In this document: positions 43,403 to 55,596 of the stretch, one piece after another
Numbering within the stretch: position 1 is the first letter of the stretch
Layout of the letters: every line of letters starts with the position of its first letter
Origin: Isoetes taiwanensis
Taxonomy: Eukaryota > Streptophyta > Lycopodiopsida > Isoetales > Isoetaceae
Assembly (NCBI GenBank): GCA_021234155.1
Contig: JAJEKV010000024.1
Coordinates: 19,017,858-19,081,857 of the forward strand
Direction of reading: 5' to 3'
Length of the DNA stretch: 64,000 bases
Program-made: the position numbers and the translations under genes
The notes under the pieces: generated by a model
The model's input: the letters and a program-made list of their open reading frames with translations, nothing else
Databases searched by the model: none
Told to the model about the DNA's origin: nothing

Positions 43403-44773
43403 GTGGTACAAGAAGAAGAAATGACTAACCTTGTTGTAAATGAGCAGGGCGTGTCAACTATGCCAGCTCAAGGTTGGCAACAACCTATCGAGAGATTCCT
43501 TCAAGATCAAGAGATACCTTCCGAATTTTCAAAAAGCCAAGCTTACAAGTTTAAGTTAAAATGTTTGACTTACTCATTGGTTGGTGACATCTTGTGCAAG
43601 GTAAATAGGGATGGTGTACTCTTAAGATGTGTTGATGAAGATGAAGCTGCCTCGGTACTTGGCTTTGAAAATCATAAAGGTGTTTGTGGTGGTCATTTTG
43701 CGTGAGATACAACCGCCAAAAAATATTAAGGTCTGGTTATTTCGGCCTCATTTATTTAGAGATTGCTATGATGTCATAAAAACTTGCCACCAATGCCAGA
43801 TTTTTGGTAAGAAAATTTTTGCATCCCCGCCCTCTTCTTTGGAATTGTGTCCCCAGGCCCATTTCAAGTTTGGGGGCTAGATTATGTTGGCCCTATAAAT
43901 CCCTCATCTTCTGCTCAGCATGAATACATTGTTGTGGCTACAGATTTATTTACCAAATGGTCAGAAGCAGCACCCTTGAGAAAAGCAAATGCATATACTA
44001 CTGCTAGGTTTTTGCATGAAAACATTTGTTCTAGATTTGGGATCCCTTTCAAAATTTTGACTGATAGAGGCTCTACTTTTATTAATGAGGTTATTCAAAT
44101 TCTTGTCTCAAGCCTCAAGATCAGACATGTGAAAAGCTCAGCCTATTACCCTCAAGGAAATGGTCAAGCTGAGTCCACTAACAAAGTGCTTAAGGGTATT
44201 TTACAGAAAACAGTTTGCCAAAACCAAAAAGATTGGCATTTGAAATTATATGATGCTCTTTGGGCTCATAGAATCACTGCTAAAACTGCCACTAATGCTT
44301 CTCCCTTCAGTTTGGTTTATGGTGTTGAAGCAGTTATTCCTGTTGAGTTGGAGATCCCCTCTTTGAGGATGGCACTCAAGTTGGATTTGGAGTTTACTGA
44401 GGCATTACAACACAGGTATGAGGTTTTACTAAAGTTGGATGAGGATAGATTTGGTGCAGAAAACTTCAATCTACTTAAGAAGGCTAGGAGTGCAGCAGCT
44501 TTTAAAGCAGCTCACAAGCTCCAGGATAAATTTGCTCCATTGGAACTCGTGCTCAAATGGGATGCTGCAAATGAAGGTAAGTTGTCTAAATTTGAAAATC
44601 CTTGGGAAGGCCCTTACCAGATTGTAAGAGAAGCTGGCTGTTCATCTTATTGGCTTAAGGATCTCAAAACAGGTTTGGAATTACCCAATCCTACAAATAT
44701 TCAGCATTTGAAAAGATATTGGCCTCAACATGCATGTTTAGGCCTTTTGCTCCTATATGAACATCTATTTTAA
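43403..44773 (+). pseudogene. Integrase of Ty3 element 2
   Basis: 43403-43705 is the N-terminal part (IERFLQDQEIPSE, DILCKVNRDGVLLRCVDEDE). After a shift near 43705 (HHCC region, CHQCQIFG) the core runs open from 43847 to 44773. Numbering within that open frame: GLDYVGP with catalytic D12; LTDRGSTF with D73; and SSAYYPQGNGQAESTNK with E109. WAHRITAKTATNASPFSLVY and VYGVEAVIPVE close the core, and PYQIVREAGCSSYWLKDLKT the C-terminal domain. The DDE triad is complete. No chromodomain is present, consistent with a non-chromovirus. Confidence 0.9.
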
Positions 44774-45360
44774 CTTAAAATAGGTTAATTGTCATTGGAA
44801 GTTGGAGATTTAAAATTCTTTTTTGATTGATTTTGTTTATTTCTTGAGGCTTAAGCTGTAGATTTTGGTTGGTTGGAATTGCTAAATTGTTTCCGATTAG
44901 TTGTACTCAAGTTTCTTTATACTTGTGCCATCAAGACCATTTTTCCTTTGAGGTGAACTAATTGTGTGTTCTGTTTGAAGCGTAAATATTTTTCAAGATC
45001 GACATTTTCAAAAAGAGCAAGAGAAAATTCTATTCATCAAAAAAGGTACACAAGTTACAAAAGAGAGGATCCTCTCATAGAAAACCAATGCTATCAGCAT
45101 TTCCTGAAGGGATAGTAGGAATCTTGTCTGAAGGAGATCCATCTGCAAAGATCTAAGAGACCGTTATATCTGGTAAAAAATTGTCCATGGTACCAAACAC
45201 ATAATGATCTTCACTCCGGAGATTCTCTCTCGGGGTTTGAAATGCATCTCTTTTATCATGAGAAGCATCAAGTAACCATAGCTATCTGCTAGCATCCTGT
45301 GGGAGTAGTATAACCGCCTATACCGTCAAAATTGAGCATCCGTCCGACTCATGATGATGC

Positions 45361-45816
45361 TTACACAAAAAGTAGTGCATATGTAGCATCCGAATGCATT
45401 CCCTTGTAAAAATTCTGGCCCACGTAGCCTTTGTGTTCTCGATACACCGCGGTCTTTGCTAGTTTCTCTTGATAAGTCTTTTGCCCAAGGAAACACTCCA
45501 TGGCAAGGTGATCATGGTTCATGTCTTTTTGTAGAGTTCCTTTTTGAGTCGGGGTAGTTTTGGTCAACATTTTTGCCTTCCCATATACAACCTCGAAAAT
45601 GCATGTGCACCGAGTAAATTTCCACGAGGAAGAGGTTCTTCATTAATTAAAACATTGTCCCATTCTCGCATCCAGATGCATTTCTTGCACGTCTGATTAC
45701 ACCATAAGGAATAGGTACTCACGTAGGCTGGATCAAGCTCGGGAAGCACTCCTAAATTGCTTTCGGATCAGCTGTTACATTGTCCCAGATAGGTGTATGG
45801 TAAGAAAAAGGAGCCA
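45361..45816 (-). pseudogene. Antisense ORF between integrase and 3' LTR of Ty3 element 2
   Basis: Read on the minus strand, frames join into about 150 residues. MAPFSYHTPIWDNVTADPKA starts at about 45816. LPELDPAYVSTYSLWCNQTC and CIWMREWDNVLINEEPLPRG follow, then KTTPTQKGTLQKDMNHDHLA, ending HSDATYALLFV at 45361. Protein-like composition and an ATG start support a real gene. Antisense ORFs at this position are known in Tat-lineage elements such as Grande and Retand. Function unknown; one stop and one shift interrupt it here. Confidence 0.55.
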
Positions 45817-46415
45817 TGATCGGCAAGGGAGGTCGAGTTTTCTGAGCACGAGCAGAGGAGGAGCAAATTAGGGTTCGAGCTCGATGGTTTGAATTTTTTG
45901 GTGTGAAGGTTTGAATTTTTAGTTTGAAATACATTCAATGGTTGTATGAGCCAAATTTCTTGAATAGTAGAAGTTTAGTTAAATAGGGTAGAGATTTGCT
46001 ATGCTTTAACAATTTTGAGTGTTGTCATTTCAGGTCCATTTGCTCATTACTCTTATTTGTCTTAAGTTGGCCTCTTTCCATCTAGCCCTTGCTTCCATAT
46101 GAAATTTTCAGAGTGCTAATCCTACATTGTTACTCATCCCTTTATTTGGCACTCATGCTAATTTGATTATCATTGTCATATGCAGGTTCATCCACTTCTT
46201 CTCCATATTCACCTGTCTTGAGTTGTCCTACCCTCCATTTGATCTTATTTTCTTATCACTCTCTCCATTACCTTATACTCTTGCCTCATATTTCCCACCA
46301 CCGCAGAGTAATTCTATTCCCTCCACCACTTGTTGATATTTTGAAGACCTTCAGTTAGCATTTCTTTCCTTTGAGGCTGAGGGGGACCAGCCTCATTCTT
46401 TCCTTTTTGAGGAGA

Positions 46416-48867
46416 TGTTGCCCCTTTTGGGCAACATGGACCATCATGATACCTAGAGTTTCAAGATTGGAAGATACTTGTCAAAGTTTGGAAGACTTGT
46501 GGTTTCTTTTGAGGTTTCATCTTAAGTTACTTTCTCATCACTCATATGGTAAGAGTTAGTGCTATTTTGATCCTGCTAGAGTTTGGAAGAAATTGGTTCA
46601 AGTTTGGAAGACCCTTGGGATCTTGGTTGTATAGCCTAATTCTTTCCTTTGAGGAAGTTTTCTAGTTACATTCTTATTTCTTGAAGACCGGCAAAAGAAT
46701 ATTGCAAGCTATACAAGGAGTCATTACCATGTTGCTCATATTCACTCATATGAAACTAAATGGAGTTGCACCCATGATTTGGAAGTCACACATATGAAGA
46801 TGCACTTAGAAGTGGAATTGCTCTTATTTTGGCCTTGAAGATTGGAAGACCTTTTTAGAAGTTTGGAAGACCCTAGGGCCTTGAGCAAAGTTATGTTCAT
46901 CATAAGGTATGATTTGAGCTTTTGAGATATGATCATGTGCTGCTGGGGGTTCCAGCCTTCATCCATTTCATCCATCCTACATCCACCTTCCTTTCATTTT
47001 TTTATATACCTCATTTTCACCCTGTCATGCCTTCTTTCATTACCTCACTACCTATATTTTATTGGCCTCACCTCCACTTGTGAATTGCTCTCAAGAGATC
47101 ATGAAAAACCTCAAGAGCAAAGAAGCTTGAATTTTACCTTCATTCTATCACCCTAAATCCTACCATAGCCTTTTTTTTTCCTATTTTTCCACCCTTTTCC
47201 TATGATTTTTTCACCATTTCCAAGGTTGAAAATTCATTGACCATGGTCAAAATGGCCAAAATTTCAAGTATCTCAATTTGACCTGAAAACACTCTAGATT
47301 TGAAGCTTGGCAAAAAATAGCTAGGTTGGCCTTTTCAAAATTCAAAAAAGACATGGGAAACCCCTCAAATATCATTTCTTGGGATGCGTGCCAAAAAAAT
47401 AAAAAACCTATTCTAGCCTATCTACCCTATCTAATTTTGCATAGTTCCAGGTCACCCCCCCCCATTTTTCCACGTGGCGGCGCCAGGGGGGGCGGCACAC
47501 TGGGGGTGTCCCCCTCTGCGTGGCACGCAAATTTAATAGCTGCTCTGCATTATTCCTTATATACCTTAGCCGCCAGACTCGTTTGTGCCTGTGGGATATA
47601 TCGCCCTTGAGAATTTTTGATAAACCCTAAGAAATAGAGGAACACCTAAATCCGCCAATTCGTTGCCTAAACCCGATTGAATCCCCGCCAATTTCCGCCC
47701 AAATTAGTTCCTAAACCTTTTCCTAAAACCCCGGAACCCTTTGTGGCACTTGATTGATAGAAACTTGCTTCGGATTAGGCCGAAATCATTGAACCGAAAT
47801 GGTTTTTGGGAAGGACAGCTTTTAACTGGGAATACTGGATCATTTTTTACCCCCTCGGAGATATACCTCTGTGATCTGGGCGATTTCTATATTCCTGATA
47901 TTCTCTTGATCTGTTCTACCTCAAATTCTGCTAATCCTGCTCGAGATTGAAGATTGACTGTATTTTGATTGAAGACCGACTCTGTTGTGACTTATTTGAC
48001 ATCAAAACTCCCTCTTTTGCTACTCAAATTATCTTATTATTTTCTCTTTCTCGATAATTTTTGGGTTTTCGAAGTTGACAATGCCTTGGGATCTGTTCTC
48101 AAGCATTATCCCGGTATTACTTGGCGAGAATTCTAAACTCCTGTGATATCTTATGATTTGAATGCATATTCATTGCACGGACAAATAGTGTTTCCATCTT
48201 CTTTTTGTTTCAAGTTGTTCTCACTGTCTAAACTAATAGAAACCAGATATTTAAAGTAGAATCAAATTAATAGTCGTGTCCCATTCTTTAAAAAGGTTTG
48301 AGTATTGCTTATATGTAAAGAAAACAAAGAAAAAATAGTTTTTCCATAACTGTCATAAACTGTGACAGAAATCGAGACTTTGGCCCATCTCAGTAAATAT
48401 CATAGTGTTTGCTTGTCAAGAAAACCTTATGCACATGATCTAGAGTTTATTTTGAAGCTGTTTATACAAATTCCAACTCAAGATTTATCACCAAACTATA
48501 TTTGCAAATTTTGGCTCTCTGTTTTGGCATTGACCAATTTTTGACTGAACTTTGACATTGATTTTCTTGGTCTTCCCCTATCCAAATCGAGACAGACTTT
48601 CACCAGTAGTTCCCTCTACTTGTCTATAACTCATACCAAAAACCAAAACTCAAAAATCTTAAAGGGTGTGACTGCAAGATTGATTTTTGCTCTGACAGTT
48701 TTTTCTGCTTCAGGGACTGTAGTGATTTTGACAAAACCAGCATTTGAAATTGAGTTCTTTTGCTTTATATGATTAAGGATTGATCACCCTAAGTGATCTG
48801 GAGGTCCTGACCAGTTTGTTTACACTTCCTTTGAGGTTAGGCTAAAATTCCAGGTTTTAGGCTAACA
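46416..48867 (+). repeat. Ty3 element 2, 3' LTR (2.45 kb)
   Basis: Matches the 5' LTR end to end. Purine-rich GAGGAGA and, further upstream, GAGGCTGAGGGGGA (about 46373-46386) precede it as polypurine tract candidates. Confidence 0.95.
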
Positions 48868-48872
48868 TCATG

Positions 48873-49138
48873 TGAATTCAAGAAGATTGGGCAAGCCAGG
48901 TACTCATACTCGTCCTATCCTGGTCAGATTTCAAACAAAAGAAGCAAGAGATTGTGTGCTTCATAATAGAAGTGCACTTAAGGGAGAAAAAATCTGGTTG
49001 GACCTAGATTTAACCCCGGGCCAATTGGATTCTAGAAAGAAGGAATGGGCAAAAGTGAAGGCAGCAAGGGAATCAGGATTCGTGGCTTACCTAGATCATG
49101 GAGGTCGGGCAGTAGTCACGAACAAGAAGCATAAATAG
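48873..49138 (+). pseudogene. ORF1 of the AAT-tailed LINE, C-terminal part
   Basis: The frame resumes directly after the TCATG duplication. THTRPILVRFQTKEARDCVL is the second RRM strand set; the basic C-terminal domain (LDSRKKEWAKVKAARESGFV) ends at the TAG at 49136-49138. Together with 36379-36827 it makes an ORF1 protein of about 240 residues. ORF2 follows within a few bases. Confidence 0.85.
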
Positions 49139-49150
49139 GAAGCAGGGGCC

Positions 49151-50942
49151 TTGAGAATCAGTCTATGGAATGCACATGGACTCACTCAAGCAAAGATAGA
49201 TGCCACACTGGGAACTTGGAAGAACCAGGACATATTATGCTTCACAGAAACCTGGACACACCAATCTCGCCTTCCACCGGACATACCTGGGTTTGAGCTT
49301 CTTGGCCAAGTATGGAATGAGAAAATGACAGGAGCAGGAAGAGGTTTTGGGGGAGTTGCAGCATATAAACGTGTGGATATAAAGCATGAGATACATTTGC
49401 TAAAATCGATGCAAACAACCAATATATTTGGTTACTGGTAAAGGAGAACGCACATCTAAATGTGTATTTCGCAAGAAGATGCTATTTTGCCCCTGTCCAA
49501 AACATACAAACCCGACAAGGTCTTGACAAAGAAAATCCTTATGGTAATCTCTCGCCGATATCCCGGAGTACTCGAATCTAGGTAAGATAATTATAACAGG
49601 TGATTTTAATGGCCGTCTGGGATGTCGACAAGCAAAAGTCTATGATGATCTTGCAAATATTTACTTAGATGAGATTGAGGATCCAATGTACAAAGAGGGT
49701 ATCGATGATGTCATATCAAATGAGATGGGAAAACGGTTACTTGAATTATGTACGGTATGTAAGCTCAAAATTATGAATCGGGTAAGAGATTTTCCACAAC
49801 TGAAAGCTCACTTCTTGGAATCATGCGGGGGCGGTACAATTGATTATCTCATCACAAGAGAGAAGGAATTAATAGCAGATTTTCACATAGGCTCCAAACT
49901 GCCAGAGTCGGATCATACTCCATTACATATGGTATTGAAAGTCAAGACAAATTCAGGGGAATTGCCCCCAGAATTCCATCCAAGGGTTAAGGTGAATTAT
50001 GAGCTCAATGAAGAATATAAAACAAAAGTAGAAGAAGCGCTGGCAAGTGCCTCATGGTCTGGGATTTTTGAAGAGGAAGCACAGCAATTCCAAGAAATCA
50101 TACTAGCCACTGCGAAAATGATTTTCGGAGTCACCAAGAAATATAAATCAGGCAGGCCTTGCAACTCCTGGTGGGATGCTGAATGCCAAGAAGCGAGAAG
50201 CCATCTGCCACAGAACTGTATAAGCAAACCAAAATGGTACAGACATTTGATCAGGACCAAAAAAAGGACGTATTATGAGCAAAGGCAACAACAACTCAGT
50301 GAAAAGTTGATGAAATATCCCAAAAGCTTTTGGGACACGTTGAAGCTAAAAACAGACCACGCAAGGCTGGATTTGGGCGACTTGACTAATTTAGTTAAGT
50401 CCCTTTATGAAAAGGGAGGTGCAACTTGCATGCCAAAAATAGCGCCAACCACAGATCTTTTCTCAGAAACAGAGGTCCAAAATTGCCTGTCCAAACTTGC
50501 AAATAACAAAGCACATGATGCAGACAAATTATGCGTGGAGCTTTTCAAATGGGGAGGTGAAAACATGCTATCTATTCTAACAGGTCTGTTAAATCAGAGC
50601 CTCATACAGGGAATGCCAGAGAATTGGAGAATCAATCATGTCCACCCAATTCACAAGGGAGGGGATAAAACAGAAGTCTGTAACTACAGAACAATTTTGA
50701 TTGGCAGTGTGTTCACAAAATTACTTGGCAGTCTCTTGGAAAGCAAGTTGAGTGCATGGGCGGAGCAAGCAAACGTGAGATCACCATATCAGGCGGGCTT
50801 TAGGGGGAATCATAATACCCTCGATCATGTGCTTACTCTTAGAACCCTGATAGAAAATGCAAAAAATCCAAATGCAAAGACTCTATGTAGCATACATAGA
50901 TTTCACAAAAAGCATTTGACACGGTTCCGCATAAAGAGTTAA
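49151..50942 (+). pseudogene. ORF2 of the AAT-tailed LINE: endonuclease and RT N-terminal part
   Basis: An APE-type endonuclease begins ISLWNAHGLTQAKID, with the catalytic Glu in CFTETW. It is shifted near 49440, then shows a GDFNG-type box (about 49600) and PESDHTPLHMVL (SDH catalytic box, about 49905). A long open frame, 49686-50942, continues into RT fingers and palm: INHVHPIHKGGDKTEVCNYR, PYQAGFRGNHNTLDHV. Another shift near 50900 falls at the AYVDFxKAFDxVxHxxL motif A (read as TIDFTKSI-type). The endonuclease-RT layout is that of APE LINEs. Confidence 0.87.
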
Positions 50943-50949
50943 ATAACGA

Positions 50950-52351
50950 ATGATCCAAATTGGGAGTGCCACGAAAAATAAGAGAGGCGATCTCAATTAT
51001 ATCTTTGAAGTCTTAATTCGGGTTTCATTGGAATGTGACACTCTGATTAAAAGCACAGTGGGTGTGCGTCAAGGCTGCCCATTGTCCCCGACCCTGTTTG
51101 GGATCTTCATAGATGAACTGGATAGCTGGTTAAGAGAAAAATCATTGGCAGGCACCAAATTGGGCACAAGTGTGGTTCAATTGCTTCTTTATGCAGATGA
51201 CGTGGTTTTGCTAGCGAGCAAACCAAAAGCGTTGCAGGAGCATTTAAACAGTTTGGATGTTTTTTGTGAAGCAAAACATATGAATGTAAATCTGTCCAAG
51301 TCAAAAATAATGATTTTCGAACAAGGAGCGGAGACCGGACTTTATATACAGAGGACAAGTAATGGAAATTGTAGAAAGTTATAAATATCTCGGAATAGAT
51401 ATCACATCCAACTATAGTTGGAAAAATTGTGTGAATAGAAGAACATCCGGAGGAAAGGCAGCATTGTTTAGCATGCTATCAAGATGTAATAGGGCCTCTC
51501 TCGTTGATTGGGGACTGAAAAGAATACTGTTTAAAACATTGGTCCAAACTGTGGCTCTTTATGGTGTCCCTATTTGGGGACCGGATATCTCCAAGCACAT
51601 GTGGCAACAAATTGAGGCAGTTCAAAAAATGTTTTTGAGAGAAGAGCTTGGGATTAGATCCCAAATCCCATACGCAATCATGCTGGCTGAATCAGGTATG
51701 CTCCCTCTCGAAGTAGAAGGATTATATCAAGCAATAAATTTTTTTAACAGGATCAAGGGGCAGCCTCTAAGTCGTCTGTCACATCGGGCAATGGATTCCG
51801 GTGTAGGCTGGGCACAAAAGCTCAGGACATGGGCTGGAAAATGGGGTGTGAATGAGATGAATTGGCCAAAGGATAAAGAAGAAGCCCGAACCTTATTGGA
51901 GAAGTTGGCAGTGGAACACTTATGGGCTGATCCGGGTAAGCGAATGGTTCTTTATCAGGCTAACATAAACCTCCTAGAAGACTATAAATGCCAAGATTAT
52001 ATAAGAGCAAGTATCCCAAAAAATCAGAAGCAGCTGCTTGCAAGATACAGAACGAGCTCACATAAGCTCGAAATAGAGACAGGGAGATGGGCAAAGATAC
52101 CGAAGGAGGACCGCCTATGCAGGATCTGCAAATCAGGAGATATCATGTTTTTCTATCTTGTTCGTAATATGCACATATCGAGGCTCAATTTTGGGATTCG
52201 GTGACAAGTCTACACTTACTATTCACAATGCCACCAATGACTATTGGGCCCTATGTTCGGCGGTTGATTCACACCGTTCTTTTTTTCGCAAAATCGTAAA
52301 AGCTATTTTTCATGTGCTCCATGGTCTCTCGAGGCCCAAGAGAGCAATAGA
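50950..52351 (+). pseudogene. ORF2 of the AAT-tailed LINE: RT C-terminal part and Cys-rich end
   Basis: 50950-51384 contains VGVRQGCPLSPTLFGIFIDE (motif B) and QLLLYADDVVLLAS (motif C, YADD). 51362-52204 contains the thumb (YKYLGIDITSNYSW) and WGPDISKHMWQQIEAVQKMF. It ends in a Cys/His-rich region (LCRICKSGD, then C and H residues in a shifted frame to about 52250). Two or three shifts separate it from an active protein. A 3' UTR of about 100 nt precedes the AAT tail. Confidence 0.9.
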
Positions 52352-52353
52352 CA

Positions 52354-52399
<46 letters not shown>

Positions 52400-52401
52400 T
52401 T

Positions 52402-54090
52402 CAGGGAGAGAGTGCTTGATAGAGGGACGTCCTAAAGGATAGAAATATTTAGCCAGTGAGCTATGAATTGAGAGGCAGGAGAGCTATTTCCCATAATTGT
52501 TCTCCAAATGTATTTGCCTGCTAAAGAACACGCCTGCAAGTAAAGATTTTTGCACCCTAGACCTCCAAATTTCTTTGGTCTTGCAATTGATTTCCAGTTA
52601 ACAAGATGAGATCCATTCCAAATGAAATTTGAATAGTTTTTCCATTTCGAATAATATATGACTTTAGGAGCAACAAGGGCGGGAGGAGAAGTAGACATGA
52701 GAAGATGCTAGCACAGAATTTGCAATAATTGTCCTACCTGCAAAGGATAGACAGTTCCTGTAATTATTCAGTTTCCTTTTTATTCTCTGTAGAATTGGAT
52801 CCCAAAGACCTCTCAAACTTGGATTAAGAGAGAGAGGCATACCCAATAAATTTGAAGCTTGATTGCAACTGAGAACAGAAATACCACGGATGGAAGAATG
52901 ATCAACATCTCCAATAATCTTGCTTTTTTCAAGGTTCAAGTGCACTCCCGAGGTAGCAGAGAAATCTTTAATGAGATCTAAAAATCTGTTGACATTGTTA
53001 GGATTGGAATCTAGGAAAGCAAAAGTGTCATCAGCATATTGTGAGATTGTGAGGATGTCTAAGTTATTTGGAAGTTTGAGGCCAGATAGAGCACCAGAAT
53101 TTTGCATGCTTAACAACACATCTAGTAAGCATCTCAGCAACAATGAGGAAGAGATATGGTGCTAAAGGGCAGGCTTGCCTTACACCTTTTGCCAAGGGGA
53201 AGAATTTAGAGGGTGATCCATTAATCAGAACTGCTGAATTGGACATAGAATTCAATCCTTAGAGATGAGCTTGGATTGGGATCCCATTTTTTTTAAGGCA
53301 ATTTCAAAAAGTTCCAGTTCTGATTATCAAAGGCTCTCTTAAAGTCTAATTTCAAAAGGATGCAAGATTGGTTCGAAATCATATTCCAATGCAGGCCTTC
53401 CATTGCACTAATGTAGTTATCTAAGATGAACCTATTAGGAAGAAAGGCTGATTGATTGATACTGATATTCGTCTGGAGATAAGCCTGAATTCTATTGGCA
53501 ATTATTTTAGCACAAAGCTTATATGAAGAGTTAGTTAGAGATATAGGCCTCCATTCAGCAAAAGAGGTAGGATTTTCCACTTTTGGCACCAAGGTAATAA
53601 AACCTGCAGAGATAGGGGAGTGCAAATGATTTGAAGCCCAGAAGCCATGCACAAGACCAATAATGTCAGATTTCATAATATCCCAGAATTGGATATAAAA
53701 TTCTGGAGGAAATCCATCAGGGCCAGGAGATTTGTCTTTAGAGAAACTTCTCAGAGTTTTAAAATTTCATCTTCAGTGGGAGCAAAAGTCAAAGATATGT
53801 CCATGCAATCAATAGGATTTGGCAAGACTGCATCTATAGCCAAGAATCTGTCTTTAGCCGAAATTTCATAAGCAGTGAGATCATTTTCCTTAAAAAGAGT
53901 AGAGTAGCTGTCATAGAAGAAGTTTTTAATGTCAGAGCTCGAGCTAAGCATGGAGCCAGAACCATTATTTACTTGATTTATGGAATTCTTCAGAAGCCTA
54001 TTTTTGGCCACTTTGAAAAAAAAATTTGAGCTGCCATAGTCTATTTCGATGTTGTACTTAATTTTGCATTTAATGGTAGAAAACTTGGCT
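52402..54090 (-). pseudogene. L1 ORF2 reverse transcriptase
   Basis: Minus strand. The linker region (54088-53751; KVAKNRLLKNSINQ, IKNFFYDSYSTLFKE) leads to the RT. ISAGFITLVPKVENPTSFAE and WRPISLTNSSYKLCAKIIAN follow, with motif A LLKLDFKRAFDNQNW (53676-53293). Then come GVRQACPLAPYLFLIVAEML (about 53180) and ILTISQYADDTFAF (motif C, about 53050). The thumb region contains LLGMPLSLNPSLRG and W-KSIARPKKFGGLG (52698-52432). This is the plant L1 RT signature. Shifts near 53.26 and 52.68 kb break it. Confidence 0.92.
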
Positions 54091-55585
54091 TTTTTTTTTT
54101 TTTTTTTTTTTTTTTGAAGTCAAGATATTTAAATTTTATTAATGAGTAAAACAGGGTACATGACCTTATTTAGGCTCCACAATAGGCCAAATATGCAACA
54201 TCTAAACACTGGTCACCAGATAGAAAGAAGTCCGCCCAACATTCCAAAAATCGGAGTCTACAAACTGATATAGACCTTCCCTACCTGAACAAAGATTGAA
54301 GTCAAAGTGTAATCTGCAACTGCGACCATTTGAAGCTCACCACCGGAAAATACAAGCAATTGAAAGAGCATTGGAAGCAACTATCATTCCGCGCATTTAC
54401 TTGGCGAGAATCCATCCTGCAGCATCGTACTACAGAAGATTATGTCCCTGTTCCATATATGTACTAGGGGACTCAATGCTCCATCTTCCAACAATGCAGA
54501 AGATCATGCTCGCCTGCCCACTAGGGGTGGTCCAATTGCTAACCAAAAGCTCCTCCTATTACTAGCATAGGCCACAGCTGAAAAATGCTCAACTTCCTCA
54601 TTGATCCGGAATTAAGCTCCCCTTGGACACTTGAATCACAGCTCAATAAGTTAGCAGCAGTAAAGAATACTTGGTCTCCCGCCCAAGGCCCCTTAATCAG
54701 ACCCCTTTCATTACCCAAGGAAAGTTCAGTACCATGCCCGTCCATAGAATCTGATTTCCCCTTGCTGGGAAAGGGGGAGGATGATATTGAAGTAGCCAAG
54801 ACTAAAGATACATCTCAAGAAGCCACAACAGAACAGCAAAATGATCAGAGATGCATCCAACATCTGCATTCCATAGACTTGCTCCCACACCCACAAGATC
54901 TGCAGCTCCTGAAGGGAAGGACAGCCCATTTCGTGCAAGCAACAGTTACACCATTACCTATAGTACTGCTTTATCATGAGCTCCTCCAAGATGAATATAG
55001 TCCGGGTTTGTCAATATCTTTTTCTGACTCAAAACCATAACAAAGACTTGCAACATATCAGTTGCATCCAACCCCAAGACTGCAGTGAGTGCGGTCAGAA
55101 CCACAACAGATGTGGCCTTCCTGTTGCAGTGAGTGCAACAAAAGAGGATCAATATACACACTGATGAAACAAGCTTAAATAATGCTTCTGAGCCAATAGC
55201 AGTAGCTGATAATAGAATGAGACAGAAGGCAAATGTTGAGCATACAGATGGAGCTCAAAGGCGCCCAAAGTCTTAAAGCACAAGTGCACCTGCTATCTTT
55301 AGTCTATTGAAGTCGAAATCCAGAGAATAGCCACAAGGACACAGTCTTACCCGATCCACAAATCTTATCTGTGAAGATAAAGTACTAAGAGCATCGGCCC
55401 AACCCCAGCACTGGACTTTAGAGCAGAAGATTCGAGGATGACAAGCAGGCCGATTTTGCGACTTTAGCCAAGATCCGAGGCCAACGGCAGCGGCCGAGAT
55501 CATCTTTGCTCTTCCAGCTCTGAAACTCTTCTTACGAGTGCACTTGCATAGCAGAACGGTGACATGCACCGCCCCTAAACAGCCC
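54091..55585 (-). mobile_element. 1.5-kb poly(A) retroposon of unknown source
   Basis: A 25-base T run at 54091-54115 marks the poly(A) tail of a minus-strand insert. AAAACTTGGCT flanks it on both sides (54080-54090 and 55586-55596), a perfect 11-bp target duplication. L1 coding resumes on each side. On the minus strand the 5' end begins GGGCTGTTTAGGGG, and a frame of about 100 residues (55587-55273) contains CSKVQCWGWADALSTLSSQI. No RT or known SINE promoter is recognised. It could be a processed pseudogene, a 5'-truncated LINE or a non-autonomous element. Confidence 0.8.
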
Positions 55586-55596
55586 AAAACTTGGCT

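Larger units (their letters stand above)
36828..48867 (+). mobile_element. Ty3/gypsy LTR retrotransposon 2 (12.0 kb, Tat-like, complete ends)
   Basis: Long LTRs at 36828-39275 and 46416-48867 (2448 and 2452 bp) start TGTTGCCCC and end GGCTAACA. They are flanked by the perfect target duplication TCATG (36823-36827 and 48868-48872), and ORF1 of the host LINE rejoins across it. A primer site complementary to tRNA-Gln follows the 5' LTR. The domain order is gag, three zinc knuckles, protease, an archaeal-type RNase H, RT, RNase H, integrase. An antisense ORF then lies before the 3' LTR. A second RNase H and an antisense 3' ORF are Tat-lineage traits. Gag and integrase are nearly open; RT is badly broken. 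Confidence 0.95.
36315..52401 (+). mobile_element. Non-L1 LINE with (AAT)n tail (about 4 kb net), split by Ty3 element 2
   Basis: It starts with a triplicated GAGCGGTTGTG-type 5' UTR (36315-36352). ORF1 (coiled coil plus RRM) and ORF2 (endonuclease, RT, Cys-rich end) follow, and it ends in AAT repeats (52354-52399). The target is AT-rich: TAATAATATT lies immediately before the 5' end (36305-36314) and at the end of the tail (52392-52401), so duplication and tail cannot be separated. The tail type fits I/Jockey-like LINEs better than plant L1s. It sits inside L1 ORF2. The fragment at 1.3-2.3 kb is the same clade. Confidence 0.88.

Noticed and set aside
54539-55040. Plus-strand 151-residue frame in the poly(A) retroposon
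   Set aside because: It is antisense to the poly(A)-defined transcript direction and has no recognisable domain.
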